A stretch of DNA of 64,000 nucleotides from Bog-532 sp963805255 (GTDB taxonomy: Bacteria > Actinomycetota > Actinomycetes > Streptosporangiales > Streptosporangiaceae), in NCBI GenBank assembly GCA_963805255.1, contig CAWDTK010000020.1:62001-126000 (forward strand), in the 5' to 3' direction. A model generated the notes under the pieces. The model saw nothing but the letters and a program-made list of their open reading frames with translations. It made no database searches and was not told the DNA's origin. Below, one piece after another: positions 1-9,185 of the stretch. The stretch's first letter is position 1. Each line of letters opens with the position of its first letter. The position numbers were made by a program, and so were the translations under genes.

Positions 1-1320
1 GGCCAGGCCGACGTCAAGGGCGTCTCCGGCACCTGGAAGGACCTGACCGATTCGGTCAACGCCATGGCCGGGAACCTCACCGGGCAGGTGCGCGACGTCG
101 CCCAGGTGGCGACGGCCGTGGCCAAGGGTGACCTGACCCAGAAGATCACCGTTGACGCCAAGGGCGAGATGCTCGAGCTCAAGAGCACCCTGAACACGAT
201 GGTCGATCAGCTGTCCGGCTTCGCCGACGAAGTCACCCGGGTGGCCCGCGAGGTCGGCAGCGACGGTATTCTGGGCGGCCAGGCCCACGTGCCCGGCGTC
301 TCCGGCACCTGGAAGGACCTGACCGAATCCGTCAACGTGATGGCGGCGAACCTCACCGATCAGGTCCGGTCCATCGCCGCGGTGACCACCTCGGTGGCCA
401 AGGGCGACCTGACCCAGAAGATCCGGGTCGACGCGCGTGGCGAGATCATGGAGCTGAAGGAGACCATCAACACGATGGTCGACCAGCTGTCGGCGTTCGC
501 CGACGAGGTGACCCGGGTCGCGCGCGAGGTAGGTACCCAGGGCAACCTCGGCGGCCAGGCCGTCGTCCGCGGCGTCTCCGGCACCTGGAAGGACCTCACC
601 GACAACGTCAACGTGATGGCGTCCAACCTGACCGCCCAGGTGCGCTCGATCGCGCAGGTGGCCACGGCCGTGGCGCGCGGTGACCTGAGCCAGCAGATCA
701 CGGTGGAGGCCAAGGGCGAGGTCGCCGCGCTCGCCCAGACGATCAACACGATGGTCGGGACTCTGTCCGCGTTCGCCGGGGAGGTGACCCGGGTGGCGCG
801 CGAGGTGGGCACCGAGGGGATGCTCGGCGGCCAGGCCACCGTGCCGAACGTGGCCGGCACCTGGAAGGACCTGACCGACAACGTCAACTCGATGGCCAAC
901 AACCTGACCAGCCAGGTGCGGAACATCGCCCAGGTCACCACCGCGGTGGCGCAGGGCGACCTGTCCAAGAAGATCGACGTGGACGCGCGCGGGGAGATCC
1001 TGGAGCTGAAGACCACGATCAACACGATGGTCGACCAGCTGTCCGCGTTCGCCGCCGAGGTGACCCGGGTGGCCCGCGAGGTCGGCAGCGAGGGCCGCCT
1101 GGGCGGCCAGGCCGAGGTCGAGGGCGTCTCCGGCACCTGGAAGCGGCTGACCGAGAACGTCAACGAGCTGGCCGGGAACCTGACCCGCCAGGTCCGCGCG
1201 ATCGCCGAGGTGACCAGCGCGGTCGCCGCCGGGGACCTGACCCGCTCGATCTCGGTCGAGGCGCAGGGCGAGGTCGCCGAGCTCAAGGACAACATCAACG
1301 CCATGGTCCAGTCGCTGCGC
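1..1320 (+). repeat. 276-bp coding repeats (HAMP modules)
   Basis: Five in-frame copies of a 92-codon unit begin at 73, 349, 625, 901 and 1177; a sixth is cut by the window start. Each begins NLTxQVR and contains GDLTQKI-like and GTWKDLT-like blocks. The spacing is exactly 276 bp with no indels, so copy number could change by recombination without breaking the frame. Confidence 0.9.
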
Positions 1321-3768
1321 GAGACCATCCAGGCCAACCAGCAGCAGGACTGGCTGAAGTCCAACCTGGCGCGGATTTCCGGCATGGTGCAGGGCCAACG
1401 GGACCTGGCCGTGGTCGCCGAACTGATCATCGACGAACTCGCGCCGCTGGTCGGGGCGGAGCACGGTACGTTCTTCCTCAGCGAGACGGCCGGGGGTGAC
1501 ACCCAGCTGCGCCTGATCGCCGGGTACGGCCTGCGTGCCGACAACGAAGCCCCGCTGCAGTACCGGCTCGGCCAGTCGCTGATCGGCCAGGTGGCCAAGA
1601 GCAAGCGGTCCATCGTCGTGGCCGACCTGCCGGAGGGGTACGTCAAGATCTCTTCCGGGCTCGGCGAGGCGTCGCCGTCCAGCCTGGCCGTGCTCCCGAT
1701 CCTGTTCGAGGACCAGGTACTGGGCGTCATCGAGCTGGCCTCCTTCACCGCGTTCACCCCGGTGCAGACTGACTTCCTCGGGCAGCTCACCGAGACCCTC
1801 GGCGTCAACCTCAACACGATCGTGGCCAACTCGCGCACCGACGCGCTGCTGAACGAGTCCCAGCGGCTGACCGCCGAGCTGCAGGCCCGTTCGGTGGAAT
1901 TGCAGGCCCAGCAGGACAAGCTGCAGCGGTCCAACGCCGACCTGGAGGACAAGGCCGAGCAGCTCGCCCGGCAGAATAGCGACATCGAGACAAAGAACGC
2001 CGAGATCGAGCAGGCCCGGCAGGAGATCGAGGAGCGCGCGCAGCAGCTCGCGCTGGCGTCGAAGTACAAGTCGCAGTTCCTCGCGAACATGTCGCACGAG
2101 CTGCGCACGCCGCTGAACAGCCTGCTGATCCTGGCCCGGCTGCTCGCGCAGAACCCGGGGCGCAACCTCACCGCCAAGCAGGTCGAGTACGCGAACGTCA
2201 TCCATTCGGCCGGGTCGGACCTGCTCCAGCTGATCAACGACATCCTGGACCTGTCCAAGGTCGAGGCGGGCCGGATGGACATCCACCCCGAGCGCTTCGC
2301 CCTGCGCGCGCTGCTGGAGGACGTCCACGCCACCTTCCAGCCGCTGACCGCGGAGAAGGGCCTGACGTTCGCGGTCGAGGCGGCCGCCGAAGCTCCCGGT
2401 GAGATGTTCACCGACCAGCAGCGGCTGCGCCAGGTCCTCGGCAACCTGCTGTCCAACGCGGTCAAGTTCACCTCCAACGGCCGCGTCGTGCTGCGGGTCG
2501 GCCTGGGCGTGCCCGCGCCGGACGGCAGCCCGGTCGTCACGTTCTCCGTCACCGACACCGGCATCGGCATCGCCCCGGAGAACCTGAGCACGATCTTCGG
2601 GGCCTTCCAGCAGGGGGACGGGACGCTCAGCCGCCGCTACGCCGGCACCGGGCTGGGGCTGTCGATCGCCCGGGAGGTCGGCACGCTGCTCGGCGGGGCC
2701 ATTACGGCCGACAGCGAGCTGGGCCAGGGCAGCACCTTCACCTTGCACGTGCCGCGTTCGCTGCCGGGCGCGCAGGAAGCCGACGGCGACCTCGCGTCCC
2801 CCGCCGCCGCGAACGGCCGTGCCGCCGTGCGCGAAAGCGGCCCCAGCGAAGGCGCCCGATCGGAAACCGGGCCCGCCGACGGCGGGGACGCGGATCCGGC
2901 CGGTCACACCGGGGGCCCGGCGCAGCACCGCCTGCTCGTGCTGGAAAGCGCGCGGGGCGGCCTGCTGACCCTGCTGGCCTACAGCGCCGCTTCCGACCTG
3001 ACCGATCTGCACGGGGCCGTTCGGGTGCAGACCGTCGCCAGCCCGGATGAGGCCATCGGGATGCTGCGGTCGGCGCCGTACCGGTGCGTCGTCCTCGATC
3101 TCGGCCTGCCCGACGCGTCGGCGTTCGCGTTCCTCGGGCAGCTGCAGGACGAGCCGGGTCTGGCCGGCCTGCCCGTGCTCGCGCACACCCGGGACAAGCC
3201 GGACAGCGCGCAGGCCCGGCTGGCCCGGCTGCGGTTCGGGAACCGCTCGCTGGAGCTGCTGCCGTCGCTGGACGAGCTGCGGGAGCGCATCACCGTCTAC
3301 CTGTCGGCGGCGCCGCCGCGCCAGCGTGCGCCCCAGCCCGGGGACGCCGCGGGTACGCCGGTGCCGCGGCCGAAGCGGCACGAGGCGCTCCGCGGGAAGA
3401 AGGTCCTCGTCATCGACGACGACGTGCGGAACGTCTTCGCGATCACCAGCTCGCTGGAGCAGCAGGGGATCACCATGCTGTGCGCCCCGGACGGCCGCCA
3501 GGGCATCAGCGCCCTGCGGGCCGACGAGGACGTCGACCTCATCCTGATGGACGTGATGATGCCGGAGATGGACGGCTACGCGACCATGGCCGCGATCCGC
3601 GAGATGCCCCGGTTCGCCGGCCTGCCGATCATCGCGGTGACGGCGCGGGCCATGCAGGGCGACCGGGAGAAGAGCCTCGACGCGGGCGCGAGCGACTACA
3701 TCACCAAGCCGGTCGACACCGATGAGCTGCTGACCTGCATGGAGCGCTGGCTGACCGGCCGCGGTTAG
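1..3768 (+). CDS. Poly-HAMP hybrid sensor histidine kinase (5' partial)
   Basis: The frame is open from base 1, so the N-terminus lies upstream. Order seen (residues counted from base 1): five HAMP-type modules about 92 residues apart (1-440), a GAF domain (about 460-615), a coiled coil (about 615-690), and a HisKA box with SHELRTPLNS placing the phospho-His near 699. A HATPase_c domain with DTGIGI and GTGLGLSI follows, then a degenerate receiver-like segment, and a C-terminal receiver whose LMDVMMPEMDG places the phospho-Asp near 1184. This layout matches cytoplasmic poly-HAMP hybrid kinases, which are osmosensing in fungi. The signal sensed here is unknown. The gene ends convergently with a DUF72 gene across a strong hairpin. 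Confidence 0.93.
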   Translation, partial: GQADVKGVSGTWKDLTDSVNAMAGNLTGQVRDVAQVATAVAKGDLTQKITVDAKGEMLELKSTLNTMVDQLSGFADEVTRVAREVGSDGILGGQAHVPGVSGTWKDLTESVNVMAANLTDQVRSIAAVTTSVAKGDLTQKIRVDARGEIMELKETINTMVDQLSAFADEVTRVAREVGTQGNLGGQAVVRGVSGTWKDLTDNVNVMASNLTAQVRSIAQVATAVARGDLSQQITVEAKGEVAALAQTINTMVGTLSAFAGEVTRVAREVGTEGMLGGQATVPNVAGTWKDLTDNVNSMANNLTSQVRNIAQVTTAVAQGDLSKKIDVDARGEILELKTTINTMVDQLSAFAAEVTRVAREVGSEGRLGGQAEVEGVSGTWKRLTENVNELAGNLTRQVRAIAEVTSAVAAGDLTRSISVEAQGEVAELKDNINAMVQSLRETIQANQQQDWLKSNLARISGMVQGQRDLAVVAELIIDELAPLVGAEHGTFFLSETAGGDTQLRLIAGYGLRADNEAPLQYRLGQSLIGQVAKSKRSIVVADLPEGYVKISSGLGEASPSSLAVLPILFEDQVLGVIELASFTAFTPVQTDFLGQLTETLGVNLNTIVANSRTDALLNESQRLTAELQARSVELQAQQDKLQRSNADLEDKAEQLARQNSDIETKNAEIEQARQEIEERAQQLALASKYKSQFLANMSHELRTPLNSLLILARLLAQNPGRNLTAKQVEYANVIHSAGSDLLQLINDILDLSKVEAGRMDIHPERFALRALLEDVHATFQPLTAEKGLTFAVEAAAEAPGEMFTDQQRLRQVLGNLLSNAVKFTSNGRVVLRVGLGVPAPDGSPVVTFSVTDTGIGIAPENLSTIFGAFQQGDGTLSRRYAGTGLGLSIAREVGTLLGGAITADSELGQGSTFTLHVPRSLPGAQEADGDLASPAAANGRAAVRESGPSEGARSETGPADGGDADPAGHTGGPAQHRLLVLESARGGLLTLLAYSAASDLTDLHGAVRVQTVASPDEAIGMLRSAPYRCVVLDLGLPDASAFAFLGQLQDEPGLAGLPVLAHTRDKPDSAQARLARLRFGNRSLELLPSLDELRERITVYLSAAPPRQRAPQPGDAAGTPVPRPKRHEALRGKKVLVIDDDVRNVFAITSSLEQQGITMLCAPDGRQGISALRADEDVDLILMDVMMPEMDGYATMAAIREMPRFAGLPIIAVTARAMQGDREKSLDAGASDYITKPVDTDELLTCMERWLTGRG

Positions 3769-3794
3769 CCGGCTGGCCCGCGCCTGCCGATAAT

Positions 3795-3848
3795 GCCGCC
3801 GAACGGGCCTGCCCCCGAGCCCGCCAGCCTGCGGGCCGGTTCGGCGGC
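3795..3848. terminator. Bidirectional hairpin between convergent genes
   Basis: A 15-base left arm (3795-3809, GCCGCCGAACGGGCC) pairs with 3834-3848 (GGCCGGTTCGGCGGC) with one mismatch, across a 24-base loop. It sits between the stops of the hybrid kinase and the convergent DUF72 gene. There is no T-tract, as is common in GC-rich actinomycetes. The terminator role is inferred from position. Confidence 0.55.
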
Positions 3849-3872
3849 GCGCCCGCCGGGCCGTCTCGCGCG

Positions 3873-4706
3873 TCAGCCTTCCGGCGCCGGGGGCACCTCG
3901 GCCGGCGTCCGGGTCACGGTGCGCCCCGCCTCCCGGGCGATGGCGGCGAACGCTACCGCGTCGTAGATCGCCGCCCCGCCGGGGTCGTTGTTGAAGAAGA
4001 CGTACACGTCGGCCGCGTTGGACGCGTTGGCCGTGCCGTGCGCCCCGGCCGTGCCGGGCGCGCCGGGCCATCCGGCGGACAGCCGTTCGGTCCAGGCCCG
4101 CAGGCTGTCGCGGCCGTACCGCGGCCACGGCTGCGCCGCGCCCTCGTGCAGCCGCAGGTAGCCCCAGTCCGTGGTGCGCCACAGCGGTCCCATCGGTGAT
4201 TCGCCCCGGTCCGTCCAGGCCAGCGCGGCGCCCCGGTCGACGAGGATCTGCCGGATCTCGTCCGTCCAGCAGGACTCGTGCCGCATCTCGACCGCGATCC
4301 GCAGGCCGCGCCCGGCCCGGCGGAATTCGGCCAGGCATCCGTCCAGCAGCCCCGGGTCACCCTTCCACGTCGGCGGCAGCTGCAGCAGGATCGGCCCGAG
4401 CGTGGCCCCGAGCCCGGCGGCCGCGCCCAGCAGCCGGCTCACCGGCCCGGCCGGGTCCTTCAGCCGCCGGATGTGGGTGAGGTAGCGGCTCGCCTTGACC
4501 GCCATCACGAACCCCGGCGGGGTCCGCTCCGCCCACGCCGTGAACATCTCCCGCGACGGCAGCCGGTAGAACGCGTTGTTGTTCTCCCCCGTGGCGAACT
4601 GCTCGGCGTAGTACTCCAGCCAGCGCCGCTGCGGAACGCCCGGCGGGTACAGCACCCCACGCCAGTCCCGGTACTGCCACCCCGACGTCCCGATCAGCAA
4701 AGGCAC
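3873..4706 (-). CDS. DUF72 (YecE-like) family protein
   Basis: A 277-residue protein of the DUF72/YecE family, which forms a TIM-barrel fold and has no settled biochemical role. The family signature is present: an N-terminal GTSGWQYRDWRG, then NNAFYRLPSREMF and VMAVKASRYLTH, and a late VYVFFNNDPGG. It is full length for the family. The start is GTG at 4706, preceded by an AGAGGA ribosome site. A small hypothetical gene lies just upstream on the same strand, and the gene ends convergently with the hybrid kinase. Confidence 0.9.
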   Translation of the reverse strand: MPLLIGTSGWQYRDWRGVLYPPGVPQRRWLEYYAEQFATGENNNAFYRLPSREMFTAWAERTPPGFVMAVKASRYLTHIRRLKDPAGPVSRLLGAAAGLGATLGPILLQLPPTWKGDPGLLDGCLAEFRRAGRGLRIAVEMRHESCWTDEIRQILVDRGAALAWTDRGESPMGPLWRTTDWGYLRLHEGAAQPWPRYGRDSLRAWTERLSAGWPGAPGTAGAHGTANASNAADVYVFFNNDPGGAAIYDAVAFAAIAREAGRTVTRTPAEVPPAPEG

Positions 4707-4788
4707 GGCGATCCTCTGAGCCGGCCAACGGACTTCCCGCCGGGAGATTCAAATTCCACCGGTCACCGAGCGATGCGCCCAGCGCCGG

Positions 4789-4974
4789 TCACGCGGCGCC
4801 AGCGCCCGGGAACAGGTGCGCGAAGCGCCGCCGGAACTCGCCCTCGTCGAGTCCCTGACCCTGTTCACCCTCGTTGGCGAGCTCGCCCCACGTGTCACGC
4901 CGTTCGGCCGCATCGCGCCGCCACCAGGCAATCGCCGCTGGCTCATCGGCGCCGCCGGCCGGCTGTTCTTTCAC
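4789..4974 (-). CDS. Small charged hypothetical protein
   Basis: A 61-residue reading frame with a GTG start, rich in Glu, Arg and Trp. WWRRDAAERRDTW and EFRRRFAHLF look like an amphipathic helical protein rather than a frame shadow. No strong gene lies opposite it. It precedes the DUF72 gene on the same strand by about 80 bases and may share its transcript. I do not recognise the family. Confidence 0.4.
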   Translation of the reverse strand: MKEQPAGGADEPAAIAWWRRDAAERRDTWGELANEGEQGQGLDEGEFRRRFAHLFPGAGAA

Positions 4975-5043
4975 ACCACCAGTATGGGCGCCAGGTGGGA
5001 CAAACGAGAAGTGCGAAGCTGGCAGCCGGCCGCCGGCGGGGCG

Positions 5044-5643
5044 TCAGTTTCTCGTGGGGGTCCGCTCGAAGACGTAGTAGATGGCGACCAGGGCCGTGAT
5101 GATCACTGCGGCGGGGGCACTGACGAAGGCCACGCCCACCGCGAGCAGGTAGGGGAGCTGCCCGAGATAGAACCGGGTGCGGACGGCGTTCCTGGCCGCC
5201 TCGGGCACCGGCCGGTGCATGCGTTCGTCCTCGTGCAGCGCCCACTCCAGCACGCCGGTGAAAGCCAGGCCCATGAGCTCGAAGGTCCCTGCGTACAGGG
5301 CCGCCGCGACGTGCGCGTCCTGACCGCCCGCGGTCAGGTAGGCCGCCATGGTCGCGGTGGCGAACGGGATGGCCACGATGATCACCAGCAGCAGCAGGTT
5401 GATGTAGAGCAGGGACCGGTTCACGACCGCGATGTTGGCGACCAGCGCGTGGTGGTTGACCCAGATGATCCCGATCGTGAAGAAGCTGATCAGGTACGCC
5501 ACGAACGACGGCCAGTGGTGCCCGAGCTGGTGCAGCAGCGTCGTCCCGTGCCCGGGTCCCTCGACGGTCAGGTTCAGCGCCAGCAGCGTGATGGCCACGG
5601 CGAACACGCCATCGCTGAACGATTCAAGCCGTGAACGGTCCAC
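5044..5643 (-). CDS. TMEM175/DUF1211 family membrane protein
   Basis: A 199-residue protein that opens with RLESFSDGVFAVAITLLAL, the diagnostic first-helix motif of the TMEM175 (DUF1211) potassium channel family. Further hydrophobic segments follow (about residues 45-65, 80-110, 115-140 and 165-190), consistent with the six-helix bacterial subunit. Start GTG at 5643 follows GGGGGAAGG. Bacterial relatives form tetrameric K+-permeable channels; whether this one conducts K+ is inference from the family. Confidence 0.88.
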   Translation of the reverse strand: MDRSRLESFSDGVFAVAITLLALNLTVEGPGHGTTLLHQLGHHWPSFVAYLISFFTIGIIWVNHHALVANIAVVNRSLLYINLLLLVIIVAIPFATATMAAYLTAGGQDAHVAAALYAGTFELMGLAFTGVLEWALHEDERMHRPVPEAARNAVRTRFYLGQLPYLLAVGVAFVSAPAAVIITALVAIYYVFERTPTRN

Positions 5644-5704
5644 CGCTGCCTTCCCCCGAAGTCCTGAACGCCCGCCCGGGCACGGGTGTTATGCGGCGGC
5701 AGGG

Positions 5705-5917
5705 TCAAGAATGGTGACGCTGTTCTGCCTCGGCAGGCTGCGGGACGGGCTGCCCACCGTCCCGCAGCAGAGCGATGTGTTCGGCCATCGCCTCAAGCAT
5801 CAGCCGCTCGGTCTCGGCGCGGGTACCGGCGGCAGCGACCACACCGGGGAGGTCGGGAGAGTAGGCCGAGTAACCGGACTCGTCGTCCCCTTCGAATACG
5901 ACCACGTAGCCCCTCAC
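5705..5917 (-). CDS. hicB: HicB-family antitoxin
   Basis: A 70-residue protein with the HicB partial RNase H-like fold signature. YVVVFEGDDESGYSAYSPDLPGV is followed by helices that place Ala-Glu-Thr and LLEAM-like residues where HicB proteins have them. Its ATG overlaps the end of hicA by four bases, so the pair is translationally coupled. HicB binds and blocks the mRNA-cleaving HicA and usually represses its own operon. The C-terminal DNA-binding domain of long HicB forms is absent, so this is the short form. Confidence 0.85.
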   Translation of the reverse strand: MRGYVVVFEGDDESGYSAYSPDLPGVVAAAGTRAETERLMLEAMAEHIALLRDGGQPVPQPAEAEQRHHS

Positions 5918-6117
5918 CGCTCCTCCTTTCCCAGGTGTGCCTGTTTCAGGATGCCCGCTTCGGTCTTCGGCTTCAAGGTAGCGCCTGGTTTGCCCGCGAC
6001 GGTAACCAATCCGGGTTTCCCCGGATGGGTGAAACTACGGTGCGGTCCCGTAGTGCGTTTTAACCGCCAGCCGTCGGCCTGAAGGAGCCGGATCATCTCG
6101 CGGATCTTCATCGGCAT
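5914..6117 (-). CDS. hicA: HicA-family mRNA interferase toxin
   Basis: A 67-residue dsRNA-binding-fold toxin. It has the HicA pattern: MKIREMIRLLQADGWRL, then TGPHRSFTHPGKPG carrying the catalytic His, then a basic C-terminal helix. In the family, HicA cleaves mRNA when HicB is lost. The gene order toxin then antitoxin is the usual one. The start could also be the second Met at 6111. The region upstream (6118-6329) is shared with a divergent signalling gene. Confidence 0.85.
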   Translation of the reverse strand: MPMKIREMIRLLQADGWRLKRTTGPHRSFTHPGKPGLVTVAGKPGATLKPKTEAGILKQAHLGKEER

Positions 6118-6329
6118 GCCCAGACGGTAACGACCGGGACTGACACTCCGCCCGGGCTGGCCGCCGCATGTGGCTGATGTGCCCCTCTGGTGCAGGGAGG
6201 CCCAGCGCCGGAGTCCGGGGAAGGCTCACCATGACCTGGCCGGCGCTCATTGCTTACGTTACCCTGTGTATAAAATTGAATGCCCAATGTAACTTTCACT
6301 GGCCGGGTGTTCCCCGAAGGGCTGGCACA

Positions 6330-7067
6330 TTGAGCGAGAGCCCACGTACCCCGCGGGTCCTGGTCGTCGATGATACCGAGGAAATGCGTAAGCTAATCCG
6401 CCGCGTGCTCAGCGCCGGGGGCTACCAGGTTGATGAGGCCGGCACGCTCGCCGAGGCGGCGGCTAAGGAGCCGGGCGGGTATGACGCGGTGCTCGTGGAT
6501 GCCCAGCTGGGCGGCGAGCGCGGGATCGACCTGGTGGAAGCACTGCGGTCGAAGGACCGGGCGGCGGCCGCGCGATGCGTACTGATCAGCGGCGGAATCC
6601 CGGACGGGGTTCCGGAGGGGATCGTGTACCTGGCCAAGCCGTTCAGTATGGGGGACTTGCTTGAGGCCGTCCGCGGGGCCGGTCAGCCTCGGCCCGGCCC
6701 GTGGCCGCCGGCCGAACCCAATCCGGGCGGGCCGGCCGGGCCTGATCCGGGTACGTCCCGCCTGGCTGCGCGCGCGCCGGGCGAGGGCCAGCCGGCCGAT
6801 GGCGAGCCGCCGGCCTGGCAGTTGCTCGCCATCGGCCGCCGGCTGCGTGAGCGGGAACACCGTGCACAGGCCGCCTACCTGCACGACGGCCCGATGCAGG
6901 AACTCTTCGCGGTCAGCCTCGAGCTCCAGCTACTGCACCGATCGCATCCGGCCCTGCCGCCAGGGATTTTCGACGCGGCGCACCGGCGGCTGGACGCGGC
7001 GGCAGCCGCACTGCGCAGGCTACCAGGCGCCGGCCGGCCGTCCCCCCGTCTGCGGGCTGCCCGGTGA
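6330..7067 (+). CDS. Receiver domain fused to an HPK7-type DHp helix
   Basis: From a TTG start preceded by GAAGGG, the protein has a receiver domain (residues 8-125) with acidic pair Asp14-Asp15, phospho-Asp57 (VLVDAQLGG) and AKPF. A Pro/Gly-rich linker follows, and then a HisKA_3-like H-box AYLHDGPMQELF with His near 185. No ATP-binding domain follows; instead the stop overlaps the next gene by four bases (GTGA). It may be a phosphorelay intermediate or half of a split kinase. This arrangement is unusual; the domain calls are firm, the role is inference. Confidence 0.75.
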   Translation: MSESPRTPRVLVVDDTEEMRKLIRRVLSAGGYQVDEAGTLAEAAAKEPGGYDAVLVDAQLGGERGIDLVEALRSKDRAAAARCVLISGGIPDGVPEGIVYLAKPFSMGDLLEAVRGAGQPRPGPWPPAEPNPGGPAGPDPGTSRLAARAPGEGQPADGEPPAWQLLAIGRRLREREHRAQAAYLHDGPMQELFAVSLELQLLHRSHPALPPGIFDAAHRRLDAAAAALRRLPGAGRPSPRLRAAR

Positions 7068-7441
7068 CCGCTGCGCTCGAGCAGCGGACCGCATGGCTGC
7101 TCGCCGGCCCGCTGACCGTGGACGCCGGAGCGGCGAACGCAGGGCTGCACGCGGCGGAGATACCCGTGGTCGCCGACGTCATCGAGCTGACCCTGGCCGG
7201 GACCGTGCCCGAGGGGCGCCGGGCGCGCGCGGGCGCAGCGGTGCGGGCCGACGGGCACCTGATCCGGATCGAGCTGACCCTCACGCCGGCGGCGGAAGAC
7301 GACCATGAAATCGGCGACATCGAATCGGCCCGCGCGTGGCTGGCGCGGGTGGCCGCCGCCCTGGCCGCAGAAGCCAGCGGCGACCTGAGCGCCTGGCGCT
7401 GGCAGCTGCGGATCACCCTCCAGCGGAATCACCTGGTATAG
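7064..7441 (+). CDS. Hypothetical partner of the receiver-DHp protein
   Basis: A 125-residue protein starting GTG inside the stop of the upstream receiver-DHp gene, so the two are almost certainly co-translated. I see no clear N, G1 or G2 box of a HATPase domain. Its alternating hydrophobic strands (VIELTLAG, IRIELTLT) and late RWQLRITLQ could be a worn-down ATP-binding domain, given its place after the DHp helix. Its 3' end overlaps the convergent hybrid kinase by 29 bases. Confidence 0.6.
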   Translation: MTAALEQRTAWLLAGPLTVDAGAANAGLHAAEIPVVADVIELTLAGTVPEGRRARAGAAVRADGHLIRIELTLTPAAEDDHEIGDIESARAWLARVAAALAAEASGDLSAWRWQLRITLQRNHLV

Positions 7442-9185
7442 CCCGGCGAGCAGAAATGTCCCCGCTAATGGCTAACCGGCCTTCACGGCGCTCGACCCGC
7501 GCGTGCGCCACTGGCCGGGCGCTCGTGTCCCCGCCTGCCCCGTCCGCCAGCGCCCGGGTCACCCTGGCCAGCAACGCTGCCCGGGTGAATGGCTTGCCGA
7601 TGACCGCCGTCTCCGGGCCGGGCCAGCCCTCCGTGTCGCTTTGCCGCTCATAGCCCGACATGAACAGCACCGGGATCTCCGGGCGTACGGCATGAGCCTG
7701 GGCCGCGAACGCCTCACCCGTCATTCCGGGCATGACGACATCCGTCAGGACCAGGCCGACAGTCTTCTGGGGGTCCCCGAGAAGACCAAGAGCCTCCTGC
7801 CCGTCCGCGGCCGTCATGACCCGGTAACCAGCGCTGGCCAGGACCCGGTGCGCGACGTTCCGGATCCCGGCGTCATCGTCTACCACAAGCACTGTGCTGG
7901 TCTGCTCTGCCGCCCACCCCTGGTGCCCGGCCGCCGCCGCATCGGACTGGGCCGCGGCGGGCAGCATCACCGTTACGGTGGTCCCGTGGCCCGGTTCCGA
8001 TCGCAGCCACGCCTTGCCGCCGACCTGCGTGGCGAACCTGCGGACGGCGGCCAGGCCGAGCCCCGCCGCCTGGTCTCCGCTTTTCGTGGTGAAGAAGGGC
8101 TCGAAGGCCTGGTCCGCCGTCAGCACGTCCATCCCTGCTCCGGTGTCGGTGATGCGAAGCCCGACATAGCGGCCGGGGAGGAGTTCACCGAGATCGGCAG
8201 CGTCCTGCACGTCAGCCGCGCAATGCGCCACGTCAATATTCGCGGTCTCGATAGTGACCTGGCCGCCTCCCGGCATGGCGTCGCGGGCATTCACCGCGAT
8301 GTTGACGATGACCTGTTCGAGCTGCGCGCGATCGGCTTCTACCGGCCACAGGTCCTCGCCACGCCGGGTGACGACAGGGACGTGCTCGCCCAGCACCTCG
8401 CGCATGAGCCCGGTGACATCACTGACCGTCTGGCCGAGATCCACCAGCACGGGCTCCGCCTCTTCGCGCCGGGCGAATGCCAGCAGGTGCTTGATCAGCC
8501 GTCTGGCGCGGTCGGCCGAGTCTTCGATCTGCTCCACGTCCCAGCGGACGGGCCCCCACCTGGCCGCGCTCTCCGTTGCCTCGGCGACGATCACCTCGTC
8601 CCGGATCAGGCTCGCGTAGTTGGCGATCACCGTGAGCATGTTGCTGAAGTCGTGCGAGATTCCGCCGACAAGCTGCCCCAGGCTCGCCAGGCGGCGCGAT
8701 CGTTGCAGCTCGCGCTCGAGCCGGTGTATCTGGGCCCGCGCCTGCTCGGCCGCCGAGGTGTCCTCGATGAAGGTCGCCAGGTAACGCTCGCCAGCGGGCG
8801 GCCGGATCGCCGATCCGGTCAGGCGGCCGTAAACGATCCCGCCGTCCTTGTGGACCAAGCGCGCGTCCGTCCGGATCAGGCTGGTCGCGCCAGCTATGAC
8901 GGCCTGGATCAGGGTCTCGAGGGCAGGCTGGTCTTCGGGGTGGATATCACCCAGGAAGTCCCGTCCGTCCAGTTCCCGTCGTGAGTAGCCGGTCAGCTCG
9001 CAGTACGCGTCGTTAACCGCGAGGCAGAGGTTACGCCGGTCGGCGGCCAGGCTGGTCATGACCAGACCGGTGGGTACGCGGCCGAACTCCCGCTCGAACT
9101 GCTGCTCGCTGGACCGCAATGCCCCGGCGGCGATCCCGGCCGCCGCCGGCCGCTCATCCTGGGCAGCGTTGCCGTCTTGTGTCAC
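7413..9185 (-). CDS. PAS hybrid histidine kinase with receiver
   Basis: A 590-residue soluble hybrid kinase. It has a PAS domain (about 30-145) with the ITGYSRREL-type helix seen here as LTGYSRREL, then a coiled coil and an H-box GGISHDFSNML. A HATPase_c domain follows with NIAVNARDAMPGGG, DTGAGM and AAGLGLAAV, and then a C-terminal receiver (VLVVDDDAG, phospho-Asp in VLTDVVMPGM). The HDFNN-type box is the class often paired with C-terminal receivers. It is divergently oriented to a close relative starting at 9654, so the pair looks like a duplication. The signal is unknown. Confidence 0.92.
   Translation of the reverse strand: MTQDGNAAQDERPAAAGIAAGALRSSEQQFEREFGRVPTGLVMTSLAADRRNLCLAVNDAYCELTGYSRRELDGRDFLGDIHPEDQPALETLIQAVIAGATSLIRTDARLVHKDGGIVYGRLTGSAIRPPAGERYLATFIEDTSAAEQARAQIHRLERELQRSRRLASLGQLVGGISHDFSNMLTVIANYASLIRDEVIVAEATESAARWGPVRWDVEQIEDSADRARRLIKHLLAFARREEAEPVLVDLGQTVSDVTGLMREVLGEHVPVVTRRGEDLWPVEADRAQLEQVIVNIAVNARDAMPGGGQVTIETANIDVAHCAADVQDAADLGELLPGRYVGLRITDTGAGMDVLTADQAFEPFFTTKSGDQAAGLGLAAVRRFATQVGGKAWLRSEPGHGTTVTVMLPAAAQSDAAAAGHQGWAAEQTSTVLVVDDDAGIRNVAHRVLASAGYRVMTAADGQEALGLLGDPQKTVGLVLTDVVMPGMTGEAFAAQAHAVRPEIPVLFMSGYERQSDTEGWPGPETAVIGKPFTRAALLARVTRALADGAGGDTSARPVAHARVERREGRLAISGDISARRAIPGDSAGG

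Noticed and set aside
360..2591. Long open frame on the minus strand across the hybrid kinase
   Set aside because: It is antisense to a clear histidine kinase with domain motifs, and its own protein is Ser/Arg-rich with no motif. It is a shadow of GC-rich codon use.
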